From Gerris lacustris (Eukaryota; Arthropoda; Insecta; Hemiptera; Gerridae), in assembly GCA_951217055.1 (NCBI GenBank), contig OX578281.1:66404043-66468042 (forward strand): a stretch of 64,000 bases of DNA, in the 5' to 3' direction. Numbering within the stretch: the first letter of the stretch is position 1; each line of letters starts with the position of its first letter. Made by a program: the position numbers and the translations under genes. Of the stretch, positions 1 through 11,787 are shown in pieces. The notes below the pieces were generated by a model. That model was not told the origin of the DNA. It was given only the letters and a program-made list of their open reading frames with translations, and ran no database searches.

Positions 1-7
1 GGTAATG

Positions 8-24
8 TGGGGGGGGGGGGGGGG
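8..24. repeat. Poly-G run
   Basis: About 17 consecutive G residues at the window edge. The following 200 bp holds nothing recognisable. Confidence 0.8.
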
Positions 25-234
25 TAAAATACAAATGATATTTTTTTTTGTATTTTCTTTCTTATTTAGAAAAATATAATTTTTTATAATGAATGACTTT
101 TTTCATAAAATTAAAATTTAGACCAGTTCTCTCTTGTGTGATTATAAAAAATCGCAATTTTTAGCAACAGGTTACATGATACAAAATTTATAATACGATA
201 AATCTTCTCTAATTAAAAGACATGCAGGAGGGAT

Positions 235-437
<203 letters not shown>

Positions 438-1010
438 TTCCAAAAAAAGATAAGTTTAAATTAAACTTGTTGATTCAATTCAGTGTTTGAAATTATACCA
501 AAGCCATTACTTGCTTTCTACACGATCTGATGCTCTTAAGCTTTTCAATTCTACATTTTGCAAACTAAGGTCTTTCCAATGCCTTTTGTAAGTGTCTTAG
601 CAATTCATTCTCCAGGCACAGCATGCCTAATAGCCCCTTAACTCACTGTCCCCTCTAATAAAGTGGAATGGACTCATTCAAATTCAGAATAAACTTGGTA
701 CTTGAGTCAAGTGATTCAGGTATAATTAAATTGTACACTAAAGGTATAAAGTCCTCCACGTGGTAAACTTGGAATGAAGAAGATTTAAAGAAAAGTCATT
801 CCAAAAATAATTGACTTAATTTTAATTTTCTTCTTATTTAAATTACAAAAATTAAATTCTTAATTAAGTAGCTATTCATTTTGAATGAAAATTTAATCTT
901 TCAAAGAAATTTATTATGGTTTAAATGTAATAGTTCTAAGATTATTAAAAGCATTTAATAATTCTAGACATTTTAAATTTATCAGTTCACTAACATACTT
1001 CTTCATAATA
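438..1010. other. Unannotated AT-rich intergenic sequence
   Basis: I see no coding potential, no inverted repeat of note and no match to the other repeat families of the window. Confidence 0.6.
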
Positions 1011-1125
1011 GTCCAGGAGACAACGTGCAAATAAGTGTCTGACTAACATCAAGCTAGAATTTTAATCTTTTGGTGCCTTTTAAGAATATGTAGTCGGCTA
1101 TGTCTGCGGGACATATCTTGGTAAC
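1011..1125. mobile_element. Fragment of the GTCCAGGAG TA-target MITE family
   Basis: It matches the left 110 bp of the complete element at 13883-14407: GTCCAGGAG, then GTGTCTGACTAACATC, TTTTGGTGCCTTTTAAG and GCGGGACAT. A small internal deletion is present, and there is no right end. Confidence 0.75.
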
Positions 1126-1795
1126 TTTCTCATATACGAGTTCATAATTACTTAACCCAGTGTTTTCCGTTTATTAGTTTTCGTGTTTTCATAAGTACAT
1201 TTAATTATTATTGAACATTTCATCAAAATGTATCATAATAATAACTTCTCCTAGGCGGGGAATCAAACCTGGGTTCTTTCCGTCCGCGTTTAAAGCTATT
1301 TTAATTTTCTAAGAAACTAGATTTTTCCCGGGAAAACTGCTTATATCGTTAGATTCATATTTAAATGGACTACATTCTAGAATTTATTAAATCAAAATCG
1401 TTAGAACCATTAAGAGAAATGTTTTTTTTCACATTTTTCTGAGTTTTTGGGGGGTAGAACCCCCAAATTTGGAGCTAAAATTCATTTCTAATAAAAATAA
1501 ATAAAAATTTGGTGGAAACACTTTTGAAAAATCATTTTTTCAGGTTTTTTAATAGTTTTTTTGGGGCAGCTCCACAAATTTAAAGCAAAAATGTATATCT
1601 AGGTTTTGCCTGGGGGTATGATTTGTTTGAAAACTATATACCAAATTTCATATAAACCAGCCCAGTAATTTAAGCTCCACAGATGACAGAAACTTTTTTG
1701 AACTTGGGTTTACAACGTGTAAATCCATCAAAATTTCAAAATCGAATTTTGACACCATCACAATACTTTCTCTTAATATGATGAAAAATTAAAAA
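1126..1795 (+). repeat. Interspersed repeat, GCCCAGTA-type family (copy 1)
   Basis: It shares blocks with 6222-6630 and 12352-12985: a CGAACCCGG-like box, AACTAGATTTTTCCCGGG, a run of G followed by AGCGCCCCC-like sequence, then CAAATTTCRT...GCCCAGTA and a tail ending in an AATACTTTCTC block. The reverse complement of the CGAACCCGG box resembles a tRNA T-arm (B box). Confidence 0.7.
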
Positions 1796-2582
1796 AAATC
1801 TTGAAACTTGAAAGTTTTTTTTTTTAATTTACATTTTCTTTTATATCCTGATTGAGACAACATTATGCTAGGGGGATCGACTATTTGACACATCTACTTG
1901 ATATGATCTGAGTGAAATATGTCTCACCTCTCAGAGATTTGAACCATCAGATATGTCAGAGTTTTGGAAAACGGATTCTAAATTGTGAGTACTCAAAACC
2001 ACCAATCACTGCTAAAATTAAGCCTACAAGTAACTGTTGCTTAAATTTTTTTAAAATAAAAAATAAATAACATTTATTTCATCTTCAGAGAAAATGGCAA
2101 ACTACATTAAACTGATAAGTAGCAAAAGTTCCTTCAGTGACATGTGAGCAGGCTTACCATGTGACTTATAGTTTTCTTGTGAGACCATTTTAGTGATTAC
2201 CTATTACCTATATTATTGTTTTTCCAATAATCCGCACTATGAAGCAATGCAAATATAATGATGCGATTTAAAAATATCCTGCTAATTATTGTGGCACATA
2301 GCTTGCATCCTGTTTTGTATAATTTAAAGATTTTATGCTTTTACAACCTATTATTGTAAAATTTATTTAATTTTCTTCGTTTCTTAAATCTTTCAAAAGT
2401 GTTTTGATTTTTTACATGAATTAAAGTACGAATATAGCATGATAGAAATTATGAGTAGATGATTGAAATTATTCTGGTGCAATCTGTGATCTACTTTCAA
2501 CAAACCATCTACATTTCATAAAAATCATATGAGTATTTTTGAAGGAATAGGTTTAATAGTAAGTTTGTGAGAAAAGAAACAA
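1796..2582. other. Unannotated intergenic sequence
   Basis: AT-rich. No gene or repeat match recognised. Confidence 0.5.
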
Positions 2583-2858
2583 ATGAGGAAGAGAAACAAA
2601 TGGGCGCAGACGGTTGAAACTTATATGGGATCCAAAATGGTTCATTAAAGTTCATTAAAATCAAATGAGTAGTTTTTAAAATATGTTGGTTAACAAAAAT
2701 TGAGCGACAGACAGACGTGGAACCAAAAATGTTGTCAGATGTCTGAAACAGATTTCTGTCTTAGAATTTTTGAAATTGTAGGTATAAAAAGTTTGTTCTT
2801 CAAAACGATATGTAATCGTTTCTCTTCCATTACCTTCTGTAAGCTTGGAAGCCAAATA
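2583..2858 (+). repeat. Interspersed repeat, CGGTAAGCTCGGAAGC family (copy 1)
   Basis: It shares AGGAAGAGAAACAAATG, GACGGTTGAAACTTATATGG, GACAGACAGAC, TGTCTGAAACAGATTTCTG and TACCTTCTGTAAGCTTGGAAG with copies at 9694, 36798 and 43445. All four lie in the same orientation. No protein coding is visible. Confidence 0.75.
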
Positions 2859-3127
2859 TATAATAAAAATATTTTTTGTATAATATTTCTTGATAAAATA
2901 AAACAAGTAAGGCGTGTAATTATGTAAGTGCGTGAGGTGATAATCGGCGGTATCTGTATGATCCTTTTTTTTATGCAAAATTGCAACTAAAATGTTCAAT
3001 AAATTTTATCGAATTGATGTTAAGATAGAAAATTAAGATAGATATCGACTATTTATAAAAAGGGTAATTTATTGATGAGTTAAATTAATAATAATTTAAT
3101 GCATACACCTTAATAATTTTAAGTACA

Positions 3128-3511
3128 AGACTTCTTGATCATCGCACACGTCTCACATTAAAACATAGACTACAAATTTACAACTCAATTCTCAAGCCTA
3201 CCTGGTCATATGGCATTGAAATCTGGGGTTCTACAAAACCTTCAAATCTTCACCGTCTGCAGTCTCTACAGTCAAAAATCTTAAGAAAACTGTCCCATCT
3301 TCCTTTCTATGTTCCAAACATCATCATCCATAAAGACCTAAAGGTATCTTTTGTGAGCGATCTTGCTAAAGATAGATATAAAAATTTCCACAACAAACTT
3401 GAACCCCATAACAACCCTCTTGTTCACGCCCTTTCCTCACCTCATATACCTTCAAACCCACCCAGAAGACTGAAAAGAACATGGCCAAGAGATCTTCTAA
3501 GAATCAACTGA
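3128..3511 (+). pseudogene. Jockey-type LINE reverse transcriptase, C-terminal fragment
   Basis: One open frame of 127 codons without an initiator reads RLLDHRTRLTLKHRLQIYN, LKPTWSYGIEIWGSTKPS, YVPNIIIHKDLKV and RRLKRTWPRDLLRIN before TGA. These are hallmarks of the C-terminal domain of jockey-clade ORF2 (ILKPxWTYGIxLWGxA...N..IHxDL). The element is 5'-truncated with a 3' UTR and poly-A to about 3713. AAGTACAAG occurs at both ends (3121-3129 and about 3714-3722), consistent with a target-site duplication. Confidence 0.88.
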
Positions 3512-3713
3512 AGAAAATTATAATGTACACTATCTAAACAATGTATATGCAAATACATATGCATAATAATGTTACGGAGTGCCACCACTGGGTGAACACC
3601 CGATCATGTTAAATCAAAATGCTAATTGTATTTCTCTTAACATCACTTATTAAAACAAAAAAAAAAAAAACTTTGTAGTTGAAGTGAACAATAAACTAAA
3701 AAAAAAAAAAAAA
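3512..3713 (+). mobile_element. LINE 3' UTR and poly-A tail
   Basis: About 140 bp of 3' UTR is followed by two A-rich runs (about 3655-3671 and 3697-3714). The second ends at the target duplication. The plus orientation agrees with the fragment upstream. Confidence 0.75.
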
Positions 3714-4205
3714 AAGTACAAGGAAGAGTTGATGGATGTTCAGGTGTAAGGGAAATATTTTCTTAAGAAGTAAGCGACAGAACTATTTCATATTGAAACG
3801 TTTCGACTCAAGTTTAGAGTCTTCCTCAGTCAATATATTATCTATTATCTAAACAAATGGCATTACATAATAATTATAATCAAGCTAATGATATAAAATC
3901 ATAATTGCTGATACACTTAATTGATTAGTTTACTAATTAGTAACAAGTTCCCATAATTTTTCCATTAACATCTAATTTAATGTACCAAATTCAATATTCA
4001 ATAATACAAAAATTAATCAAAAATAGTTGGTGTGTATTTACATCTAGCCTCCATAAAGAGGGCGTCAAACGAATAGAAATTAAAACATAAAAACATTATA
4101 ACAAAATTTGTAACCTGATTATTAAAAATGTTTGATGAATTTGAATTAATTTTTACTCATTTTAAATGGTTAGGAACTATGTTATTTAATTTATGGTATC
4201 GTAAG

Positions 4206-5426
4206 TAGGGATGGGAGGAACGGTTCCATGAGTGGAACGAATTACAACGTTTCGTTCCAAACCAATAACTAGTTCCAGGAACTAGTTATTTTCAGTTTAT
4301 GTTCCAAAGAAACAGTTTCTCTTATACTTCACGTTTTTCTGTGTCACGTCCAAATTCGTTCCACAATAAGTTCCGTTTCTTTATTAAATAGTTCCACTCT
4401 ACACTGTCGCTGACGATAAAAAAATAAAAGCATTTATAATAATATTAAGATCCCTTTATTTCTCTTTTTATCTTATATTTTTTATATTGATATCTTAATT
4501 AAAACCAAGTAAAAAGTATAATAAAAATGCTTATGATACAACACTATGGTAACCACTTAAAAAGTATATTTTATACCAGTATAAATAATATTTTTAAAAA
4601 CTACAATATTTTCTTATCGTAACGAAATCCTAAAACTAAAAAAAAAATCACTTGTTTAATTAGTATTATTTATTTACTAACTATTTACTAAAGCGGAAAA
4701 AAAACGAAACGAGTGGCGAAGGGCGAAAGGGACAAGAGGAAGTTGACAATGGACCTAAAAGAAAAAAAGCGGCAAAGAGGCATCTATGTCTCTGAAAGAG
4801 AAAAAGCTAACGCTTCACTATAACTGGAGTGATTCCGAGACTAGAGCTCTCATCCCCACTCCATTACTCTACTCTACTATACAAAACATACACATTTCGG
4901 TTTTGTTCCAGCTTGGCTGGAACTGGAACTTGGAACGAAAACTATAGTTTTCGTTCCACGCGAAACGGATCTTTTACGTTCCCTTCGAGTTACAGTTTCG
5001 TTACGTTTTCTCGTTCCCGTTTCCTCTATATCAGTTACGTTTCACGTTACGTATTGGCACTTGGAACGAAAATCACCGGTTTCGTTCCAAGAGAAAAGAG
5101 TTTTTATCTTCCCTTTAAGTTAGTTGTTTAGTTTTGTTACTGTTTTCTCGTTTCCGTTTCATCTTTAATCAGTTACATTTCGTATTATTTTGTTTGATAA
5201 TCCTTAAAATATATAATTTTTTAACAAATGGTTTAAAAAATTTGTATCGAATTAAAACATTAAAAATTGATTAACTTATTAAAACTAGACAGTAAAATAA
5301 AATAAAATTAAAACTTCCAAGTCGTTCCAAAAATAACGTAGTTCCATGAAATCTTGGAACGATTGGAACCGTTCCAACAAAGGAACTGGTTATTTTTATA
5401 GTTACATTCCGTTCCGCCCATCCCTA
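4206..5426. mobile_element. Non-autonomous hAT-like element (1221 bp)
   Basis: The terminal inverted repeat is TAGGGATGGG...CCCATCCCTA. It is flanked by the 8-bp duplication ATCGTAAG (4198-4205) and ATCGTATG (5427-5434), 7 of 8 identical, the hAT hallmark. The interior is rich in GGAAC/GTTCC motifs in both orientations. No transposase frame was found. It lies between the arms of the foldback element. Confidence 0.88.
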
Positions 5427-5699
5427 ATCGTATGTAATTTCTTCTGTTATTAGATTTACATGATGTTTGATTTTAATTAGTATACTAATCAATTAAGTGT
5501 ATCAGCAATTATGATTTTATATCATTAGCTTAATTATAATTATATATGTAATGCCATTTGTTTAGATAATATATTGACTGAGGAAGAGTCTGAACTTGAG
5601 TCGAAACGTCTCAATATGAAATAGTTCTGTCGCTTACTTAAGAAAATATTTCCCTTACACCTGAACATCCATCAACTCTTCCTTGTACTTAAAATGAGT

Positions 5700-6220
5700 A
5701 AGTGTAAAAAATAAGAAACTAATAATAGTCAGGTTCAAGCAACTTATAGTTGCCCATGAAAGAAACAGGGAGACCTCAGGTTAATCCCACAGCACTGAAT
5801 AGTTTGCCCTTTGCCCTTGACATTTATTGATACTTATTCAAAATGCTAACTGTACGGGGAACTGCAATCTTTTTAAATTAAATGGTAGATCCGAAAGAAT
5901 CAGTGGTATGCGTGAAATAAGTACAGTTTCACCCTTTTCTTTGCTGATTAAGATGGTTGCTTCCAACACCTTCGGCAACAGCTTATTCAAACTTTTTGGT
6001 GGCATTTTGAAAATTATAATTACGAGTAACTACAAAAGATTAAATTGAAGTCTTAGGGATTTCATAGTAAAGTAAAGTTTTTATGATTAATAGAATAATA
6101 AAGAAACTATGTTAAAATGTAAATCAATAATGAATAATAAAATACATTACCAGATAGATTAAATACAATTCAGCAGGATAAAATTACTTCTAAATTATGA
6201 AAATAGAAATAAAAAATCGG
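5700..6220. other. Intergenic sequence, low-copy
   Basis: The first 45 bp recur at about 7757-7800. The rest shows no repeat or gene I recognise. Confidence 0.5.
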
Positions 6221-6221
6221 T

Positions 6222-6630
6222 CTGGGACAACTCAGACAAACTTTTTCATACACGAGTTCATAATTACAGCCCAGTGTTTCCCATTTATTAGTTTTAGTGT
6301 TTTCATATGAACCTTTAAGTATTATTGAACATTTCATCAAAATTTAGCGTAAAAATAACTCCTCCTCGGCGGGGTATCGAACCCGGCCACTCTTCGTCCG
6401 CGTTTAAAGCTATTTTCTCAGGAACTAGATTTTTCCCGGGAAAACGGCTTATATCGTTAGATTCGTATTTAAATAGACTAAGTACATTTTTAGCATTTTT
6501 TAATAAAAATTGTTGGAACCATTTTCGAAAAAAAAATTTTTCACGATTTCATTGTTTTTGGAGAATAGCGCCCCCAAAATTCATATCTCGATATCGCCTC
6601 GGGGTATGATTTATCTGAACATATAGGGGA
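6222..6630 (+). repeat. Interspersed repeat, GCCCAGTA-type family (copy 2, truncated)
   Basis: It matches copy 3 at 12352 through the GCGGGGTATCGAACCCGG box, TTTTTCCCGGGAAAACGGC, GCGCCCCCAAAATTCAT and CGCCTCGGGGTATGATTT. It is truncated before the GACAGA tail. Confidence 0.8.
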
Positions 6631-6631
6631 G

Positions 6632-6890
6632 ACCGGGGACGGTTGAAACATTTTTTACAAAATCGCTTCCTGCAAAAACATTTTAACCTCAATGTATTTG
6701 AAAGTGGGCCTAAATTGAACTTCAGTTATCAGACTAGAAATGGATGAGGTTATAGTAAGATTATCTGCATTACAAAAATATTTACAGCCATTTTAAAATT
6801 CAGGAAACATGTTTCAACCGACACCATACCAGGGGCGGTTGTAACAGTTATTGGGGTGAGTTGTAACACTAACAGAATAAAGAGAATTAT
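6632..6890 (+). repeat. GGGGAGACCGGGG...GTTGTAACA repeat
   Basis: The sequence alternates GGGGACGGTTGAAAC, GTTTCAACC, GGGGCGGTTGTAAC and GGGGTGAGTTGTAAC. Such 'GGGGAGACNGGGG-NNN-GTTGTAAC' ends occur in animal DNA transposons. No partner end was found. Confidence 0.4.
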
Positions 6891-8450
6891 GTTAGAAATA
6901 CTTATTTATCGAGTCAAAATCACAGAACATGAAGCAAAATAATTGAATAATTGGTCATATGCAGAATAATAGGTGTTTAAGATAAATGAAACAGTAATAA
7001 ATATTCTAAATGTAATTTGTATCATATATTTTGTAGTTCAAGGTTAATTAACATTAAAACTAAAAAAAATTGACGAAAGTAAAAAAAAAAAATTATTTAA
7101 ATGAAGCGTTAAAGTGTATTTGAAAATTTCATACTTTATAACCAGCTGGTAACTTAATTGTAAACATTGTTACAACCGTACCCAGAACATGTTTTAAAAA
7201 AGTTGTCGTCATAACCTCCGAAATAAACAATTTAGATAAAAAAGAATTTGTCCTGTTGAACTTCCATAACCAAAGTTCTTACGTTAAAAACTATCATAAC
7301 CACAACTATTTTAGTTTTGGATAAAAAAGCAAAAGAGTAGCAACAAAAATACTTACTTTTGGATGCGAAAACACAATAACCCCTCTCAGAAACTTATGAT
7401 AAACTCGAAACGACACCAAACACAAAAATTCAGATTCCACAAGTAAAAAAACCGGATAATAATTATTTTTTAGAAAAAGTTAATGAGCAACTGAAAAAAA
7501 TAACAACTAATCACTGTCAGGTTTGCTGATCCAGGTGAAACTAATTATCTAAATATAGATTTGGTAATCTTTTTCTAACAACTAAATCAATAGAATGACA
7601 ACACTGATAATTTTTTATTCAAACATTACTTAAATATCTATTATTTTTTAAAACAAAACAATATTGATGATTTATTATAGATTAAGCATAATAATACTAT
7701 CAAAATAAAAATACTTTTAAACAAGAAAATTAAGATAGAAATGGTCGATTATTTATAAAAAGAGTAAGTGTAAAAAATAAGAAACTAATAATAGTCAGGT
7801 TTGATTTTCAAGGGGGAAATAAATTATTCTACATACAGATTTAGCAATCTTTATTTTGCCTTTAACTAAATCTATAATGTGAATTAGGTCCTCCATCTTG
7901 AATTAAATTGCTTAATAAATGATTAAAGGAATAAAATAAAATTACTATAATAAGGTAAAGGAAGCCGATAAGAAGGGACTGTATAGGTCCATAAGTGACC
8001 CCTGAATACCCATAAATAACCCTGAAATATTAAAACCTTAAAAAAATAACAAAAACATTTTTCTGGCATTTAAAAATTAAATAAATATATTTAAAAAATA
8101 CACACAAACAAAAAAACAAAACAATTCAACAATATGAGAATTGCAATACAAGTACAAGATAAACAATAAACAATCAGAATAACCTGTGAGGAATGTTTTA
8201 TACAAACACTTTGCCTGAATTTATTTGTTTGTTTAATCAATTAGTTCTCAACAAGCTAAAAATAATCAAAGAAAGAAGAAAACGTAAATTTTCTAAATCA
8301 TTAAATTTTTAAACATAAAATCATTGCAAATTATGTTTTATATATGTTTCTTATTTACTATTAAAAAGTTTTAGAAATGTTTAAAAATAACAGGAAAAAT
8401 TAAGGCATTATGAAATGGAGACAGTAATTTATAAAAACTTAAAGGTAATA
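6891..8450. other. Unannotated intergenic sequence
   Basis: Very AT-rich. It contains a 70-bp segment (7728-7800) related to both flanks of the foldback element at 3116-5700. No coding region. Confidence 0.5.
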
Positions 8451-8752
8451 GTCCAGGAGATAGCGTGCAATAAAGTGTCTGACTAACATCAAGCTAGAAT
8501 TTTGTGTTTAAGTAAATGTTTGGTGCCTTTTAAGAATATATGGTCGGCTAAGTTCGTGTGCGGGACATAGCTTGGCAATAGGCATTTGAAAAAAAACAAA
8601 CCGGTGGAGAGCGGCCATGTCCCGCCTTTTTTGGTGGACAATGTGATTTTCATGGTCCCGCAGACGAACTTAGCCGACCATATATTTTTAATAGGCACCA
8701 AAACATTAACTTATACACAAAATTCTAGCTTGATGTTAGTCAGACACTTTAC
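8451..8752. mobile_element. GTCCAGGAG TA-target MITE, shortened palindromic copy
   Basis: It begins TA|GTCCAGGAGATAGCG and reads to TGGCAATAGGCATTTG, then turns around through GGTCCCGCAGACGAAC and ends TGATGTTAGTCAGACAC, just short of the right terminus. The 150-bp arms are nearly self-complementary. Confidence 0.8.
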
Positions 8753-8849
8753 CTGAAAATAAACTTTGATCTATCTAGAACAGTTTTCCCCTAACTTTTT
8801 TTTAGCCCGCGGCACATTATAAAAATAATAGCTGATAGCCAAAATACCT

Positions 8850-9250
8850 ACACATTATGCAGGGTTGCCAAGAGCCATCCTGGACCCCATGTTGATAGGT
8901 CTGCTTGCTTGGTCCCCTATTTACCGGGGAGTCCAGGGGCCCTCTCCCGAAAAATGTTTGAAAATTACGTCTGAAAATCTCTTTTTACGCAATTTAGTTT
9001 TTACCATCATAAATATTTACCATGATTTTTTTATGGAAACACATATCAATAAGTTAGTAAATACTGGATACTAGGCACTTATTATTTAACTTAGACGCTG
9101 TTTATTTCAATTCTTTTTCTGTACCTTCATCAGGCCATGAATAAATAAGATTTTTAGTTTAAGTTTACAATTTTTTTACTTTTCTATTATTTAGTTATTT
9201 TTATTTTTTTAATATCAATTACTAGAAATAGGTGGGAGACCAAGGTTGGG
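8850..9250. other. Intergenic sequence with GGGGCCCTCTCCC motif
   Basis: A GGGAGTCCAGGGGCCCTCTC segment resembles 20245-20280 inside the second hAT element, suggesting a fragment of a shared transposon terminus. No gene seen. Confidence 0.35.
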
Positions 9251-9693
9251 GTTAGGGGAGGGCGTACTTTATGATGTGAAAAAATATTATACCCACAAAT
9301 ACGAGTATAAGCCTACTCATTCCATTTAAGTTATTAATTTTTTAAATATGTGTAAAAAAAACAACTGAAACTTACTAAATTGACTGTCCATATACTTATC
9401 AGTAAAAATTATTATTTATTAACTGAAAAGTACAGAAATTTATTCAAGTACACATAATTTTTTGTTCTTATAATAACCACTTTTTTTTACCCAAAACTCG
9501 TACTCATTCCATTATTAAATATAAATAACAATAAAATTTGAAATTAATTTCTAACAAAATTTAACGATTAAGTTTTGTTTCACAAAACAAACAATCCCAT
9601 TTCAATTCAATAAATAAATAATAATAAAAACAAGAGAGATATAAAATATCGGTCGACATTTACTCAAGTTATCGTCGCACGTTTCATAATTCG

Positions 9694-9864
9694 CGGACAC
9701 ACAGACAGACAGACAGACAGACAGACACGAAACCAAAAATGTTCCCTGATGTCTGAAACGGATTTCTGTCTTGGAATTTTTAAAATCGGAGGCATAAAAG
9801 TTTTTCGTTCTCAAAAGTGAACACAATGCTTCCGTTACCTTCGGTAAGCTCGGAAGCAAAATAA
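9694..9864 (+). repeat. CGGTAAGCTCGGAAGC family (copy 2, 3' half) with (GACA)n
   Basis: A short GACA microsatellite (about 9702-9726) leads into AACCAAAAATGTTCCCTGATG, TCTGTCTTGGAATTTTTAAA and TTACCTTCGGTAAGCTCGGA, shared with the other copies. Confidence 0.8.
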
Positions 9865-10544
9865 CCTAAATAAGTTGTATGAAAATGACAGGAGGTAAAA
9901 CAAATAAATATATTTTAATTTAATTTTTCAGTCCAGCACTGAGGCAGAGGCCCCTCTCCCCTCTTGCCACGTGTACGATAAGATAGCTAAAGGAGGGGGA
10001 AACTCTGGGAAACACAGAGGGCACTAGGGTAAACAAAAACAAACAATTAATCGTTGTTCATACAACTTTTTTAAATGAAGTTGTTTTATCAAGAAATAGG
10101 CTTGTGTAATAGTTTTATATATAAATATTATACAATATAAATTCACTTGTGTGATAATTATTTATAGTCAAGCATCCAGTAATTTGACAATTCTCTGTAA
10201 TCTGACATGGCATGGTCCCATATTTGTTTGGATTAGAGAGATTTAACTGTACCTTTTTATTTCATTTACACTTTTTACAAAGTGTTATACCAATGGTGAA
10301 GAGCATATATGTAGAAAAAGAGCTAATGAATGTTGTTTAATGTAAGAAGCATTATTTAATGTTGTTTAAGCATTATTAATTAATTTTGGTCAGCATTTTT
10401 GTTAAGTTGAACAATGTGTTGCATGCATTTGGTCAAAATTAAGTAAACGGGGGACTTATTTAAGTTAAAAGTGAACAGGCTGCTTTAACAATAATAGTTA
10501 ATAACCAAAAGGCAAAATACTGTAATAAAGTAATTAGTTTGGGC
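9865..10544. other. Unannotated intergenic sequence
   Basis: No gene or recognised repeat. Confidence 0.5.
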
Positions 10545-10994
10545 ACTTCTTTAGATTGCTACTCCCCATATAAAAAAGACAGAGGGGTGTAACAATCTAA
10601 AGAAGGTGTACAGAATGTTCTTCTTTAGACTGTTACTCCCCTTATAAAAAAGACAGAGGGGTGTAACAATCTAAAGAAGGTGTACAGAATGTTCTTCTTT
10701 AGATTGTTACTCCCCTTATAAAAAAGACAGAGGGGTGTAACAATCTAAAGAAGGTGTACAGAGTGTTCTTCTTTAGATTGTTACTCCCCTTATAAAAAAG
10801 ACAGAGGGGAGTAACAATCTAAAGAAGGTGTACAGAATGTTCTTCTTTAGATTGTTCCTCCCCTTACAAAAACAGAAGTGTGATATTCCTTTGTCCTAAA
10901 GTACATTGGACTAAACATACCTTTGTCCTAATAATTATTGAGTCAGTCATTTATATTCTAAAATAAACATAGGGGAGTAACAAACTAAAGAAGT
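10545..10994. mobile_element. MITE with ACTTCTTTAGATTGTTACTC ends and an internal palindromic array
   Basis: The inverted ends are ACTTCTTTAGATTGCTACTC and its complement at 10972-10994. About four and a half copies of a 74-75 bp unit, itself palindromic (TTCTTTAGATTGTTACTCCC ... complement), fill 10545-10870. A related 266-bp element with the same ends lies at 63348-63613. Confidence 0.8.
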
Positions 10995-11650
10995 ACCAAT
11001 GTTTGTCCTTTTTAAATATTCTGAAGATAATTTAAAAAATAAAGGATGCTAACAGAACCAAAAAGTTGATTATTTAAAAAAATAATTAAATATTCCTCAA
11101 CAATACCTATAACAACAATGCTACCTTATTAGAAATATATTTGGTCGTTAAGTGCAGAAAAATTATTATTAATTATTGTAAATATAATATATTAGGTTAA
11201 TAAAAAAGTAAATTAAATCTTACATAAAGAGATAAAAAAAATCATTTTATTCATTGTATAATTTAATAAATAAATTGACTAGAGCTGTCTTCAAGTTTAC
11301 ACAGAGCTTTTACAAAGTATTTAAAATTAATTATGCTTGTTCAAAAAATTTGTTGCCACTAATTTTTAAGAGTAAAAAAAAAACAAAATGCAAATAATAT
11401 CACAAATTGAAAATTTAAATTTATTTCAATAAGCATTAACGGAATAATACTATTTTTTTTACAAGAATAAGAAATTGATTGAAAATCTTTAATTGCAAAG
11501 GAAAGAATAAAATTTATAAAAATTGAAATAAAAAAAACAACAACAACAATAATAATTAATAATAAATAAATTAACAGTTATTATTTCTAATTTTTTTTTT
11601 TTCACAAGAAATAACTTTCTTCCCCCCTCCCCTTTATTTACAATAAAATA
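10995..11650. other. Unannotated intergenic sequence
   Basis: AT-rich with several homopolymer runs. No gene seen. Confidence 0.5.
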
Positions 11651-11787
11651 GAAAACAAGGTCTAATTTTGTTATGAGACGGTAAATTTCACTCATCGCCA
11701 AATATAACTCAAATTCATTCAGAAATTCCTATGTAACATTACATATTTAAGTATTAAATAATTGAGTAATAGTTTCTTAATAATATA

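Larger units (their letters stand above)
3116..5700. mobile_element. Foldback (long terminal inverted repeat) element, interrupted by a LINE and an hAT element
   Basis: The outer arms are 3716-3942 and 5474-5693, inverted copies of each other (GGAAGAGTTGATGGATGTTC against its complement). The outermost 14 bp (ATTTTAAGTACAAG, 3116-3129) is split off by the LINE. No transposase is seen. A similar flank lacking the element is near 7728-7800. Confidence 0.75.

Noticed and set aside
4829..5131. 100-aa ORF
   Set aside because: It lies inside the non-autonomous hAT element. The Ser/Phe/Arg-rich sequence comes from GTTCC/TTTCG repeats.
8489..8701. 70-aa ORF and related ORFs at 13838, 40467 and 41043
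   Set aside because: These are translations of the arms of the GTCCAGGAG MITE, which are palindromic and shared between copies without codon-like conservation.
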